A DNA stretch of 64,000 nt from Streptomyces brasiliensis (GTDB lineage: Bacteria > Actinomycetota > Actinomycetes > Streptomycetales > Streptomycetaceae): contig NZ_BMQA01000017.1 in assembly GCF_014647875.1 (NCBI RefSeq), positions 104,453 through 168,452 on the forward strand, read 5' to 3'. Both the position numbers and the translations under genes were made by a program. How positions within the stretch are numbered: position 1 is the first letter of the stretch; every line of letters begins with the position of its first letter. Below, piece after piece: positions 31,226 through 39,282 of the stretch. Under the pieces are notes generated by a model. The model was not told where the DNA came from and did no database searches. It was given only the letters and a program-made list of their open reading frames with translations.

Positions 31226-33028
31226 ATGGCCACTCCCCTGTCCGACCCCCTGTCCCCGCTCCAGACCATTGCCGTCGTCGGCCTCGGCACGATGGGCACC
31301 GGTATCGCCGAGGTCCTCGCGAAGGCCGGCCGCGAGGTCATCGGCATCGACATCAGCGAGGCCGCCACCACCCACGCGACCGCTGCCCTGGAGGCCTCCA
31401 CCGCCCACGCCGTGGAGCGTGGCCGGCTCACCGAGCAGGAGCGCGCGGACGCCCTCGCCCGGGTGCGCACCGGCACCGATCTGCGAGCCGCGGCCGACGC
31501 CGACCTCGTCATCGAGGTGGTCCCGGAGTCGTACGAGATCAAGCACCAGATCTTCCGCGAGCTGGACGGCATCGTGCGCCCGGAGACGATCCTGGCGACC
31601 GGCACCAACGCCCTGTCGGTGACCCGGCTGGCCGCGGACTCGGCGCGTCCCGAGCGCGTGCTCGGCCTGCACTTCTTCAACCCGGCGCCGGCGATGCGGC
31701 TCGTCGAGGTCGTCTCCTCGGTGCTGACCGCGCCGCAGGCCGTCGCCGCGGTCACCGACCTCGCGCTGGCCCTGGGCAAGGAGCCGGTCGCGGTCGGCGA
31801 CCGGCCCGGCTTCGTCGCGGACGGGCTGCTGTTCGGCTACCTCAACCAGGCCGCCGCGATGTACGAGGCCAAGTACGCCTCCCGCGAGGACATCGACGCG
31901 GCGATGCGGCTGGGCTGCGGTCTGCCGATGGGCCCGCTGGCCCTGCTCGACCTGATCGGAGTCGACACCGCGCGGACGGTCCTGGAGGCCATGTACGCCG
32001 AGTCCCGCGACCGGCTGCACGCCCCCGCCCCGATCCTCAAGCAGCTCAGCGAGGCAGGCCTGACCGGCCGCAAGTCGGGCCGAGGCTTCTACACGTACGA
32101 GGCGCCCGGCAGCGCCACGGTCGTGCGGGACGCGCTGACCCCACTGGAAGGCGCCTCCCGCACCCCGGGCCGGGAAGTCCGCTCCGTCGGCGTCGCCGGG
32201 TCCGGCACCATGGCCTCCGGCATCGTCGAGGTCTTCGCCAAGGCCGGATACGACGTGGTGCTCGCTGCCCGCAGCGAGGAGAAGGCGCGGGCCGCCAAGG
32301 CGCGCATCGGCAAGTCACTGGCCCGTTCCGTGGACAAGGGCCGGATGACGGCAGAGGCCGCCGCGCAGACCCTGGACCGGATCACCGCGGCGGGCTCCTA
32401 CGACGCGTTCGCGGACGTGGACCTGGCCGTCGAGGCGGTCGCCGAGGACCTGGAGATCAAGCAGCAGCTGTTCGCCACCCTGGACAAGGTCTGCAAGCCG
32501 GGCGCCGTCCTGGCCACCACGACCTCCTCCCTGCCCGTCGTCGCCTGCGCCCGCGCCACCTCGCGCCCGCAGGACGTCATCGGCATGCACTTCTTCAACC
32601 CGGCGCCGGCGATGAAGCTGGTCGAGGTCGTCCGTACGGTGCTGACGGCCGAGGACGTCCACTCGACGGTCCGCGAGGTGTGCGTCAGGATCAAGAAGCA
32701 CGCGGTCGACTGCGGAGACCGCGCGGGCTTCATCGTGAACGCCCTGCTGTTCCCGTACCTCAACAACGCGATCAAGATGGTGCAGGAGCACTATGCGTCT
32801 CTTGACGACATCGACGCGGCGATGAGGCTGGGCGGCGGCTACCCGATGGGCCCCTTCGAACTGCTGGACGTCGTCGGGCTCGACGTCTCCCTGGCGATCG
32901 AGAAGGTGCTGCACCGCGAGTTCCGCGACCCGGGTCTCGCGCCCGCGCCGCTCCTGGAGCACCTGGTGGCCGCGGGCTGCCTCGGCCGCAAGACCGGGCG
33001 CGGCTTCCGTGAGTATGCCCGCCGCTGA
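31226..33028 (+). CDS. 3-hydroxyacyl-CoA dehydrogenase, tandem two-domain
   Basis: The 600-residue protein is a duplication of the 3-hydroxybutyryl-CoA dehydrogenase unit. Repeat 1 (about 12-290) has AVVGLGTMGTGIAEV and GLHFFNPAPAMRLVE; repeat 2 (about 320-600) has GVAGSGTMASGIVEV and GMHFFNPAPAMKLVE. Both keep the NAD-binding glycines and the catalytic His of the HFFNPAP motif. It would oxidise or reduce 3-hydroxyacyl-CoA, feeding acetoacetyl/crotonyl-CoA into the neighbouring ethylmalonyl-CoA pathway. TGGAG upstream of the ATG; the TetR gene follows. Confidence 0.92.
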   Translation: MATPLSDPLSPLQTIAVVGLGTMGTGIAEVLAKAGREVIGIDISEAATTHATAALEASTAHAVERGRLTEQERADALARVRTGTDLRAAADADLVIEVVPESYEIKHQIFRELDGIVRPETILATGTNALSVTRLAADSARPERVLGLHFFNPAPAMRLVEVVSSVLTAPQAVAAVTDLALALGKEPVAVGDRPGFVADGLLFGYLNQAAAMYEAKYASREDIDAAMRLGCGLPMGPLALLDLIGVDTARTVLEAMYAESRDRLHAPAPILKQLSEAGLTGRKSGRGFYTYEAPGSATVVRDALTPLEGASRTPGREVRSVGVAGSGTMASGIVEVFAKAGYDVVLAARSEEKARAAKARIGKSLARSVDKGRMTAEAAAQTLDRITAAGSYDAFADVDLAVEAVAEDLEIKQQLFATLDKVCKPGAVLATTTSSLPVVACARATSRPQDVIGMHFFNPAPAMKLVEVVRTVLTAEDVHSTVREVCVRIKKHAVDCGDRAGFIVNALLFPYLNNAIKMVQEHYASLDDIDAAMRLGGGYPMGPFELLDVVGLDVSLAIEKVLHREFRDPGLAPAPLLEHLVAAGCLGRKTGRGFREYARR

Positions 33029-33086
33029 CGGCGCCGGCGACTGGTTCACAGGCGACAGGGAGTGGGGCGGACTGCTCGGTCCCACC

Positions 33087-33121
33087 GGGTATCCCCCGCC
33101 CGCCCAGGGCGGGGGATACCC
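33087..33121 (+). promoter_or_regulatory. 15-bp perfect hairpin between dehydrogenase and TetR genes
   Basis: Arms 33087-33101 and 33107-33121 (gggtatcccccgccc and its complement) close a 5-nt loop. There is no T-tract after it, but it could terminate or attenuate the dehydrogenase transcript ahead of the separate TetR promoter. Confidence 0.6.
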
Positions 33122-33127
33122 CGGACA

Positions 33128-33145
33128 TGCGCATCCAGCTGCGCA
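33128..33145. promoter_or_regulatory. TGCGCA-N6-TGCGCA repeat over the TetR promoter
   Basis: Two copies of the self-complementary TGCGCA are separated by 6 bp, directly upstream of the -10 box at 33153-33158. A symmetrical site there could serve autoregulation of the TetR gene. Confidence 0.4.
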
Positions 33146-33152
33146 CATGCAG

Positions 33153-33158
33153 TACGTT
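33153..33158 (+). promoter_or_regulatory. -10 element of a leaderless promoter (TetR gene)
   Basis: TACGTT is followed by 6 nt (CGGGGC) and the ATG at 33165. Confidence 0.55.
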
Positions 33159-33164
33159 CGGGGC

Positions 33165-33977
33165 ATGTCCCAGCCCGCCAGGTCCTCACGTACACCAGCC
33201 ACGCCCGACGCGCCGGAGAGTGCCGCAGGAAGCCGTGCCGCCGCCCAGCGGCTCAAAATGCGGCGAGAACTGGCGGCCGCCGCGATGGAGCTGTTCGCGA
33301 CCAAGGGGTACGAGGCGACCACCGTCGACGAGATCGCGGCCGCGGCCGGGGTCGCGCGCCGCACCTTCTTCCGTCACTTCCGCTCCAAGGAAGAGGCGAT
33401 CTTCCCGGACCACGACGACACGTTGATCCGCGCCGAGGCGGTGCTCAACGCCGCCCCCGCGCACGAGCACCCGCTCGACACCGTGTGCCGCGGCATCAAG
33501 GAAGTCATGAAGATGTACGCGGGCAGCCCGGAGGTATCGGTGGCCCGCTACAAGCTGACGCGCGAGGTGCCCACCCTCCGCGAGGCCGAGATCGCGTCGG
33601 TGGCCCGCTACGAGCGGCTCTTCACCCGCTATCTGCTCGGCCACTTCGACGAGCACGCGCACGACGACGACGCCAACGACGACCCGCTGCTCGCCGAGGT
33701 CGCCGCGTCCGCGGTCGTCACCGCCCACAACCACGTCCTGCGGCGCTGGCTGCGGGCCGACGGCAAGGGCGACGTCGAGGCCCAGCTGGACCACGCGTTC
33801 GCGATCGTACGCAAGACGTTCGGCACGGGCATCGGCGCCGGACGCAAGGCCGCTCCGCGGACCCCGCCGGCGACCGTGGGCACCCGGGGGGAGGTCCTGG
33901 TGACGGTAGCCAGGACCGACGCCCCGCTCGACGACGTCCTGCGCACCATCGAGCAGGCACTCAAGGCACGGTCGTAG
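33165..33977 (+). CDS. TetR family transcriptional regulator
   Basis: The 270-residue protein has an N-terminal low-complexity tail, then the TetR DNA-binding domain (about 30-80): RRELAAAAMELFATKGYEATTVDEIAAAAGVARRTFFRHFRSKEEAIF. A long ligand-binding half follows with an acidic EHAHDDDANDDP loop. Its position between the hydroxyacyl-CoA dehydrogenase and the ethylmalonyl-CoA operon suggests it controls one or both, probably sensing an acyl-CoA; this is inference. The ATG at 33165 lies right after a -10 box; upstream in-frame codons run through the hairpin and are rejected. A strong terminator follows. Confidence 0.9.
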   Translation: MSQPARSSRTPATPDAPESAAGSRAAAQRLKMRRELAAAAMELFATKGYEATTVDEIAAAAGVARRTFFRHFRSKEEAIFPDHDDTLIRAEAVLNAAPAHEHPLDTVCRGIKEVMKMYAGSPEVSVARYKLTREVPTLREAEIASVARYERLFTRYLLGHFDEHAHDDDANDDPLLAEVAASAVVTAHNHVLRRWLRADGKGDVEAQLDHAFAIVRKTFGTGIGAGRKAAPRTPPATVGTRGEVLVTVARTDAPLDDVLRTIEQALKARS

Positions 33978-33993
33978 CCGGTCGATCCGGAGA

Positions 33994-34034
33994 AACGGGC
34001 AGTTGGTGGCACTGGGTGCCACCGACTGCCCGTT
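33994..34034 (+). terminator. Intrinsic terminator after the TetR gene
   Basis: A 19-bp stem, interrupted only by one T:G pair, closes a 3-nt loop (arms acgggcagt + ggtggcac and complements) and is followed by the T-rich TCGTTTGTCGTT. Confidence 0.85.
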
Positions 34035-34382
34035 CGTTTGTCGTTCCGACCTGCAAGCTTTGATCGATCATCGCTCATTTGTTACGTAAAGATTTCATCT
34101 GAGAGCAAGTTCTGGCACCCAGTGCCTTGCGGCCTGACACACCGTGCCATACGGTGATGTTGTCCGGGCGGCCGGCGTGCAGAGACCTCTCGTACGCCGG
34201 CTGTCCCCGCAGCCTCCCGGCTCGCGCGCCCGGACGCCTGCGTCACAGGCAACCTCCCGCGCCACAAAGCGCTGCCGAAGCACCACACGCCGAACCGACG
34301 GCACTTCACCACCCACCCTCAGCAGCACCGACGTAACCCTCAGCGCCCCTCCCTCAGGGCGCTCATCGCCGGAGGCAACACC
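34035..34382 (+). promoter_or_regulatory. Upstream region and leader of the ethylmalonyl-CoA operon
   Basis: This 348-bp stretch has no supportable gene. Its first 70 bp are unusually AT-rich for the genome and include the palindrome TTACGTAA (34082-34089), so the promoter probably lies there. GGCACCCAGTGCC at 34114-34126 is the reverse complement of the loop region of the preceding terminator (34008-34020). A 7-bp hairpin (agcgccc/gggcgct, 34342-34363) sits just before the ribosome-binding site of ccr. Confidence 0.45.
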
Positions 34383-35726
34383 GTGACCGTGAAGGACATC
34401 CTGGACGCGATCCAGTCGCCGGACTCGACTCCGGCCGACTTCGCCGCACTGCCGCTCCCCGAGTCGTACCGCGCGATCACCGTGCACAAGGACGAGACGG
34501 AGATGTTCGCGGGGATCCCCGCCCGCGACAAGGACCCGCGCAAGTCGCTGCACCTGGACGAGGTGCCGCTGCCCGAGCTGGGCCCGGGCGAGGCCCTGGT
34601 GGCCGTCATGGCCTCCTCGGTCAACTACAACTCCGTGTGGACCTCGATCTTCGAGCCGCTGCCGACCTTCGGGTTCCTGGAGCGCTACGGCAAGCTCAGC
34701 GAGCTGACCAGGCGGCACGACCTGCCGTACCACATCATCGGCTCCGACCTGGCGGGTGTCGTCCTGCGCACCGGCCCCGGCGTCAACGCCTGGAAGCCCG
34801 GTGACGAGGTCGTCGCCCACTGCCTGTCCGTCGAGCTGGAGTCGTCCGACGGGCACAACGACACGATGCTCGACCCAGAACAGCGCATCTGGGGCTTCGA
34901 GACCAACTTCGGCGGGCTCGCCGAGATCGCCCTCGTCAAGTCCAACCAGCTGATGCCCAAGCCGGGCCATCTGAGCTGGGAGGAGGCCGCCGCTCCCGGT
35001 CTGGTCAACTCGACCGCCTACCGGCAGCTGGTCTCCCGCAACGGCGCCGGCATGAAGCAGGGCGACAACGTGCTCATCTGGGGCGCGAGCGGCGGTCTCG
35101 GCTCGTACGCCACGCAGTTCGCACTGGCCGGCGGCGCCACCCCCATCTGTGTGGTCAGCAGCCCGCAGAAGGCGGAGATCTGCCGCGCGATGGGCGCCGA
35201 GGCGATCATCGACCGCAACGCCGAGGGCTACAAGTTCTGGAAGGACGAGCACACCCAGGACCCCAAGGAGTGGAAGCGCTTCGGCAAGCGCATCCGCGAA
35301 CTCACCGGCGGCGAGGACGTCGACATCGTCTTCGAGCACCCCGGCCGCGAGACCTTCGGCGCCTCGGTCTACGTCACACGCAAGGGCGGCACGATCGTCA
35401 CCTGCGCCTCGACCTCGGGCTACACCCACGAGTACGACAACCGCTACCTGTGGATGTCCCTGAAGCGGATCATCGGCTCACACTTCGCCAACTACCGCGA
35501 GGCCTGGGAGGCCAACCGGCTCGTCGCGAAGGGCAAGATCCACCCGACGCTGTCCAGGGTCTACTCCCTGGAGGAGACCGGCCAGGCCGCGTTCGACGTG
35601 CACCGCAACCTCCACCAGGGCAAGGTCGGCGTCCTGTGCCTGGCTCCCGGGGAGGGTCTGGGCGTGCGCGACGAGGAACTCCGCGCGAAGCACGCCGACG
35701 CCATCAACCGCTTCCGGAACATCTAG
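34383..35726 (+). CDS. ccr: Crotonyl-CoA carboxylase/reductase
   Basis: The 447-residue protein is a medium-chain dehydrogenase/reductase of the Ccr type: SSVNYNSVWTSIFEPLPTF near residue 80, HIIGSDLAGVVLRTGPGV, FGGLAEIALVKSNQLMPKP, the NADPH-binding WGASGGLGSYATQFALAGG, and the carboxylase-specific FEHPGRETFG and GSHFANYREAWEANRL (Phe/Asn/His residues for CO2). It converts crotonyl-CoA, CO2 and NADPH to ethylmalonyl-CoA, the entry step of the pathway and a source of polyketide extender units. GTG start with GGAGG 7 nt upstream. Confidence 0.97.
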   Translation: MTVKDILDAIQSPDSTPADFAALPLPESYRAITVHKDETEMFAGIPARDKDPRKSLHLDEVPLPELGPGEALVAVMASSVNYNSVWTSIFEPLPTFGFLERYGKLSELTRRHDLPYHIIGSDLAGVVLRTGPGVNAWKPGDEVVAHCLSVELESSDGHNDTMLDPEQRIWGFETNFGGLAEIALVKSNQLMPKPGHLSWEEAAAPGLVNSTAYRQLVSRNGAGMKQGDNVLIWGASGGLGSYATQFALAGGATPICVVSSPQKAEICRAMGAEAIIDRNAEGYKFWKDEHTQDPKEWKRFGKRIRELTGGEDVDIVFEHPGRETFGASVYVTRKGGTIVTCASTSGYTHEYDNRYLWMSLKRIIGSHFANYREAWEANRLVAKGKIHPTLSRVYSLEETGQAAFDVHRNLHQGKVGVLCLAPGEGLGVRDEELRAKHADAINRFRNI

Positions 35727-35735
35727 AGGTCGTAC

Positions 35736-37793
35736 ATGAGTGAGCGTCAGACCACGCCTGCGGCGCAGGCGCAAAGGGAGAGAGAGCGGCCCTGGCTCAT
35801 GCGTACCTACGCGGGCCACTCCACGGCCGAGGCGTCCAACGAGTTGTACCGGCGCAACCTCGCCAAGGGGCAGACCGGGCTGTCGGTGGCGTTCGATCTG
35901 CCGACGCAGACCGGCTACGACCCCGACCACGTCCTCGCCCGCGGTGAGGTCGGCCGGGTCGGCGTGCCCGTCTCGCACCTCGGCGACATGCGCCGGCTGT
36001 TCCAGGACATCCCCCTGGAACAGATGAACACCTCGATGACGATCAACGCCACCGCCATGTGGCTGCTGGCGCTCTACCAGGTGGTCGCCGAGGAGCAGGG
36101 CGCGGACATCACCAAGCTCCAGGGGACGACCCAGAACGACATCGTCAAGGAGTACCTGTCCCGGGGCACCCATGTGTTCCCGCCGGGGCCCTCGCTCCGT
36201 CTGACGACCGACATGATCGCCTACACCGTCTCCCACATCCCCAAGTGGAACCCGATCAACATCTGCAGCTACCACCTGCAGGAGGCCGGGGCCACGCCGG
36301 TACAGGAGATCGCCTACGCGATGTCCACCGCGATCGCCGTCCTCGACGCCGTACGCGACAGCGGCCAGGTGCCGCAGGAGCGCATGGGCGACGTGGTCGC
36401 GCGGATCTCCTTCTTCGTGAACGCGGGCGTCCGCTTCATCGAGGAGATGTGCAAGATGCGGGCGTTCGGCCGTATCTGGGACAGGATCACGCGTGAGCGG
36501 TACGGCATCGAGAACCCCAAGCAGCGCCGCTTCCGGTACGGCGTCCAGGTCAACTCGCTGGGCCTGACCGAGGCCCAGCCGGAGAACAACGTCCAGCGCA
36601 TCGTGCTCGAGATGCTGGCCGTGACCCTCTCCAAGGACGCACGCGCACGTGCGGTCCAGCTCCCCGCCTGGAACGAGGCGTTGGGTCTGCCCCGGCCCTG
36701 GGACCAGCAGTGGTCGCTGCGCATCCAGCAGGTCCTCGCCCATGAGAGCGACCTGCTGGAGTACGAGGACATCTTCGAGGGCTCGCACGTCGTCGAGGCG
36801 AAGGTCGCGCAGCTCGTCGAGGAATCACTCGCCGAGATCCAGCGGATCCAGGAGATGGGCGGCGCGATGGCCGCCGTCGAGTCCGGCTACCTCAAGTCGC
36901 AGCTCGTCTCCTCGCACGCCGAGCGCCGGGCCCGTATCGAGTCCGGTCAGGAGAAGATCGTGGGCGTCAACGTCTTCGAGACGACCGAGCCCAATCCGTT
37001 GACGGCGGATCTGGACACGGCCGTCCAGACGGTCGATCCGGCCGTCGAGGCCCGTGTCGTCGCCGCGCTGCAGACCTGGCGCGACACCCGCTATCAGCCG
37101 CCTTTCAACCACCCACGCCCGTGCAAGGCGCTGGAGCGGCTGAAGGAGGCCGCCAAGGGCACCGACAACCTCATGGAGGCCACCCTGGAGTGCGCCCGTG
37201 CGGGTGTCACGACCGGCGAGTGGGCCGGGGCCCTGCGCGAGGTGTTCGGCGAGTTCCGGGCGCCGACCGGGGTCTCTTCGGCGCCGGTGGCCGTGCCGGC
37301 CGAGGAGGGCTCGGCGATGGCCGGCGTACGCCGCAAGGTGGAACTGACGGCGCGTGACCTGGGCGTCGGAAAGCTGCGCTTCCTGGTCGGCAAGCCGGGC
37401 CTGGACGGGCACTCCAACGGCGCCGAGCAGATCGCCGTACGCGCGCGTGACGCCGGGTTCGAGGTGGTCTACCAGGGCATCCGGCTGACACCCGAGCAGA
37501 TCGTGGACGCGGCCCTCGCCGAGGACGTGCACGCGGTCGGCCTGTCCATCCTCTCCGGCTCGCACGCCCAGCTGGTGCCGGACGTGCTGGAGCGGCTGCG
37601 TGTGGCCGGTGCCACAGATATACCGGTGATCGCCGGTGGCATCATCCCGAATGGTGACGCCGAACGACTGAGGGCCGCCGGAGTGGCCGCAGTGTTCACC
37701 CCGAAGGACTTCGACATCACCGGGATCATCGGCCGCATCGTCGACGAGATCCGGAAAGCGAACAAGCTCGACCCCCTGGAGGTCCCCGCATGA
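35736..37793 (+). CDS. meaA: Coenzyme-B12-dependent ethylmalonyl-CoA mutase (MeaA)
   Basis: The 685-residue protein has the mutase TIM barrel (about 15-510: RTYAGHSTAEASNELYRRNLAKGQTGLSVAFDLPTQ, QMNTSMTINATAMWLLALYQ, ICSYHLQEAGATPVQEIAYA) and a C-terminal B12 domain with the cobalt-ligand motif D-x-H-x-x-G (LVGKPGLDGHSNGAEQI, near 550-565). It rearranges (2R)-ethylmalonyl-CoA to methylsuccinyl-CoA. MeaA proteins are close to isobutyryl- and methylmalonyl-CoA mutases, but this context and length fit MeaA/Ecm. It begins 9 bp after ccr and overlaps the lyase gene by ATGA. Confidence 0.95.
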   Translation: MSERQTTPAAQAQRERERPWLMRTYAGHSTAEASNELYRRNLAKGQTGLSVAFDLPTQTGYDPDHVLARGEVGRVGVPVSHLGDMRRLFQDIPLEQMNTSMTINATAMWLLALYQVVAEEQGADITKLQGTTQNDIVKEYLSRGTHVFPPGPSLRLTTDMIAYTVSHIPKWNPINICSYHLQEAGATPVQEIAYAMSTAIAVLDAVRDSGQVPQERMGDVVARISFFVNAGVRFIEEMCKMRAFGRIWDRITRERYGIENPKQRRFRYGVQVNSLGLTEAQPENNVQRIVLEMLAVTLSKDARARAVQLPAWNEALGLPRPWDQQWSLRIQQVLAHESDLLEYEDIFEGSHVVEAKVAQLVEESLAEIQRIQEMGGAMAAVESGYLKSQLVSSHAERRARIESGQEKIVGVNVFETTEPNPLTADLDTAVQTVDPAVEARVVAALQTWRDTRYQPPFNHPRPCKALERLKEAAKGTDNLMEATLECARAGVTTGEWAGALREVFGEFRAPTGVSSAPVAVPAEEGSAMAGVRRKVELTARDLGVGKLRFLVGKPGLDGHSNGAEQIAVRARDAGFEVVYQGIRLTPEQIVDAALAEDVHAVGLSILSGSHAQLVPDVLERLRVAGATDIPVIAGGIIPNGDAERLRAAGVAAVFTPKDFDITGIIGRIVDEIRKANKLDPLEVPA

Positions 37794-38749
37794 CTGTCAA
37801 CCGTCTTCGTCCGCGGCGCTCCTGCCTGGCCGTACCGGGCTCGAATCCGCGCTTCCTGGAGAAGGCGCAGGGCCTCCCGGCGGACCAGGTCTTCCTCGAC
37901 CTCGAGGACGCGTGCGCGCCGCTCGCCAAGCCCGAGGCCCGCCACACCATCGTCAAGTTCCTCAACGAAGGCGACTGGACCGGCAAGACGAGGGTGGTGC
38001 GCGTCAACGACTGGACGACCGAGTGGACGTACCGCGACGTCGTGACGGTGGTCGAGGGCGCCGGCCAGAACCTCGACTGCATCATGCTGCCGAAGGTGCA
38101 GGACGCCCAGCAGGTCGTCGCTCTCGATCTGCTGTTGACGCAGATCGAGAAGACCATGGGCTTCGAGGTGGGCCGCATCGGCATCGAGGCGCAGATCGAG
38201 AACGCCCAGGGCCTCAACAACGTCAATGAGATCGCTCAAGCCTCTCCACGTGTCGAGACGATCATCTTCGGCCCGGCCGACTTCATGGCGTCGATCAACA
38301 TGAAGTCGCTCGTCGTGGGCGAGCAGCCGCCCGGCTACCCGGCGGACGCCTACCACTACATCCTGATGAAGATCCTGATGGCCGCCCGCGCCAACAACCT
38401 CCAGGCGATCGACGGCCCCTACCTGCAGATCCGCAACGTCGACGGCTACCGCGAGGTCGCCCAGCGCGCCGCGGCTCTCGGCTTCGACGGCAAGTGGGTG
38501 CTGCACCCGGGGCAGGTCGAGGCGTCCAACGAGATCTTCTCGCCGTCGCAGGAGGACTACGACCACGCCGAGCTGATCCTGGACGCGTACGACTACTACA
38601 CGTCCGAGGCGGGCGGCAAGAAGGGCTCGGCGATGCTCGGCGACGAGATGATCGACGAGGCCAGCCGCAAGATGGCCCTGGTCGTCTCCGGCAAGGGACG
38701 CGCCGCCGGCATGCAGCGCACCAGCACGTTCGAGATCCCGGAGGCCTGA
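37790..38749 (+). CDS. mcl: L-malyl-CoA/beta-methylmalyl-CoA lyase (CitE-like)
   Basis: The 319-residue protein has HpcH/HpaI-CitE motifs: RSCLAVPGSNPRFLEKA, DQVFLDLEDACAP, CIMLPKVQDAQQV, EAQIENAQGLNNVNEIAQAS, IIFGPADFMASI and DGKWVLHPGQVEASNEIF. The acidic residues in LDLEDA and the IE in QIENAQG bind Mg2+ and the CoA ester. It cleaves beta-methylmalyl-CoA to glyoxylate and propionyl-CoA. Start overlaps the mutase stop by 4 bp (ATGA). Confidence 0.95.
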   Translation: MTVNRLRPRRSCLAVPGSNPRFLEKAQGLPADQVFLDLEDACAPLAKPEARHTIVKFLNEGDWTGKTRVVRVNDWTTEWTYRDVVTVVEGAGQNLDCIMLPKVQDAQQVVALDLLLTQIEKTMGFEVGRIGIEAQIENAQGLNNVNEIAQASPRVETIIFGPADFMASINMKSLVVGEQPPGYPADAYHYILMKILMAARANNLQAIDGPYLQIRNVDGYREVAQRAAALGFDGKWVLHPGQVEASNEIFSPSQEDYDHAELILDAYDYYTSEAGGKKGSAMLGDEMIDEASRKMALVVSGKGRAAGMQRTSTFEIPEA

Positions 38750-38754
38750 GCGCG

Positions 38755-39282
38755 ATGCAGTTCGGACGCACCTACGAGGAGTTCGAGGTCGGCGCGGTGT
38801 ACAAGCACTGGCCGGGCAAGACGGTCACGGAGTACGACGACCACCTGTTCTGTCTCCTCACCATGAACCACCACCCGCTCCACATGGACACCAACTATGC
38901 GGAGAAGACGACGGACTTCGGCAAGAACGTGGTCGTGGGCAACTACATCTACTCCCTCCTGCTCGGCATGTCCGTCCCGGACGTCTCCGGCAAGGCGATC
39001 GCCAACCTGGAGATCGAGTCGCTCAAGCATGTGGCGCCGACCTTCCACGGGGACACGATCTACGGCGAGACGACCGTGCTCGACAAGTGGCCGTCGAAGT
39101 CGAAGAACGACCGCGGCATCGTCCACGTCGAGACCAGGGGCTACAAGCAGGACGGCACGCTCGTGTGCGTGTTCCGCCGCAAGGTGATGGTGCCGACCGA
39201 GACGTACATCAAGGAGCGCGGCGGCGAGCAGCCCGGCCGCCCGGAGCCGCTGGACACTTCAAAGCGTGAGCAGGAGAAGTAG
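38755..39282 (+). CDS. mch: Mesaconyl-CoA hydratase (MaoC-like)
   Basis: The 175-residue protein has one MaoC hot-dog fold: TVTEYDDHLFCLLTMNHHPLHMDTNYAEKTTDFGKNVVVGNYIYSLLLGMS with the hydratase-type Asp and His residues, and LKHVAPTFHGDTIYGETTVLD. Its context makes it the enzyme hydrating mesaconyl-CoA to beta-methylmalyl-CoA. Single-domain length is about half that of the proteobacterial Mch I recall, so it probably dimerises. Starts 5 bp after the lyase and stops directly before the dehydrogenase ATG. Confidence 0.9.
   Translation: MQFGRTYEEFEVGAVYKHWPGKTVTEYDDHLFCLLTMNHHPLHMDTNYAEKTTDFGKNVVVGNYIYSLLLGMSVPDVSGKAIANLEIESLKHVAPTFHGDTIYGETTVLDKWPSKSKNDRGIVHVETRGYKQDGTLVCVFRRKVMVPTETYIKERGGEQPGRPEPLDTSKREQEK

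Noticed and set aside
34035..34382. Cobalamin riboswitch before ccr-meaA
   Set aside because: A B12-dependent mutase made this plausible, but I could not find the conserved B12-box and core pairing elements; only short simple hairpins are visible.
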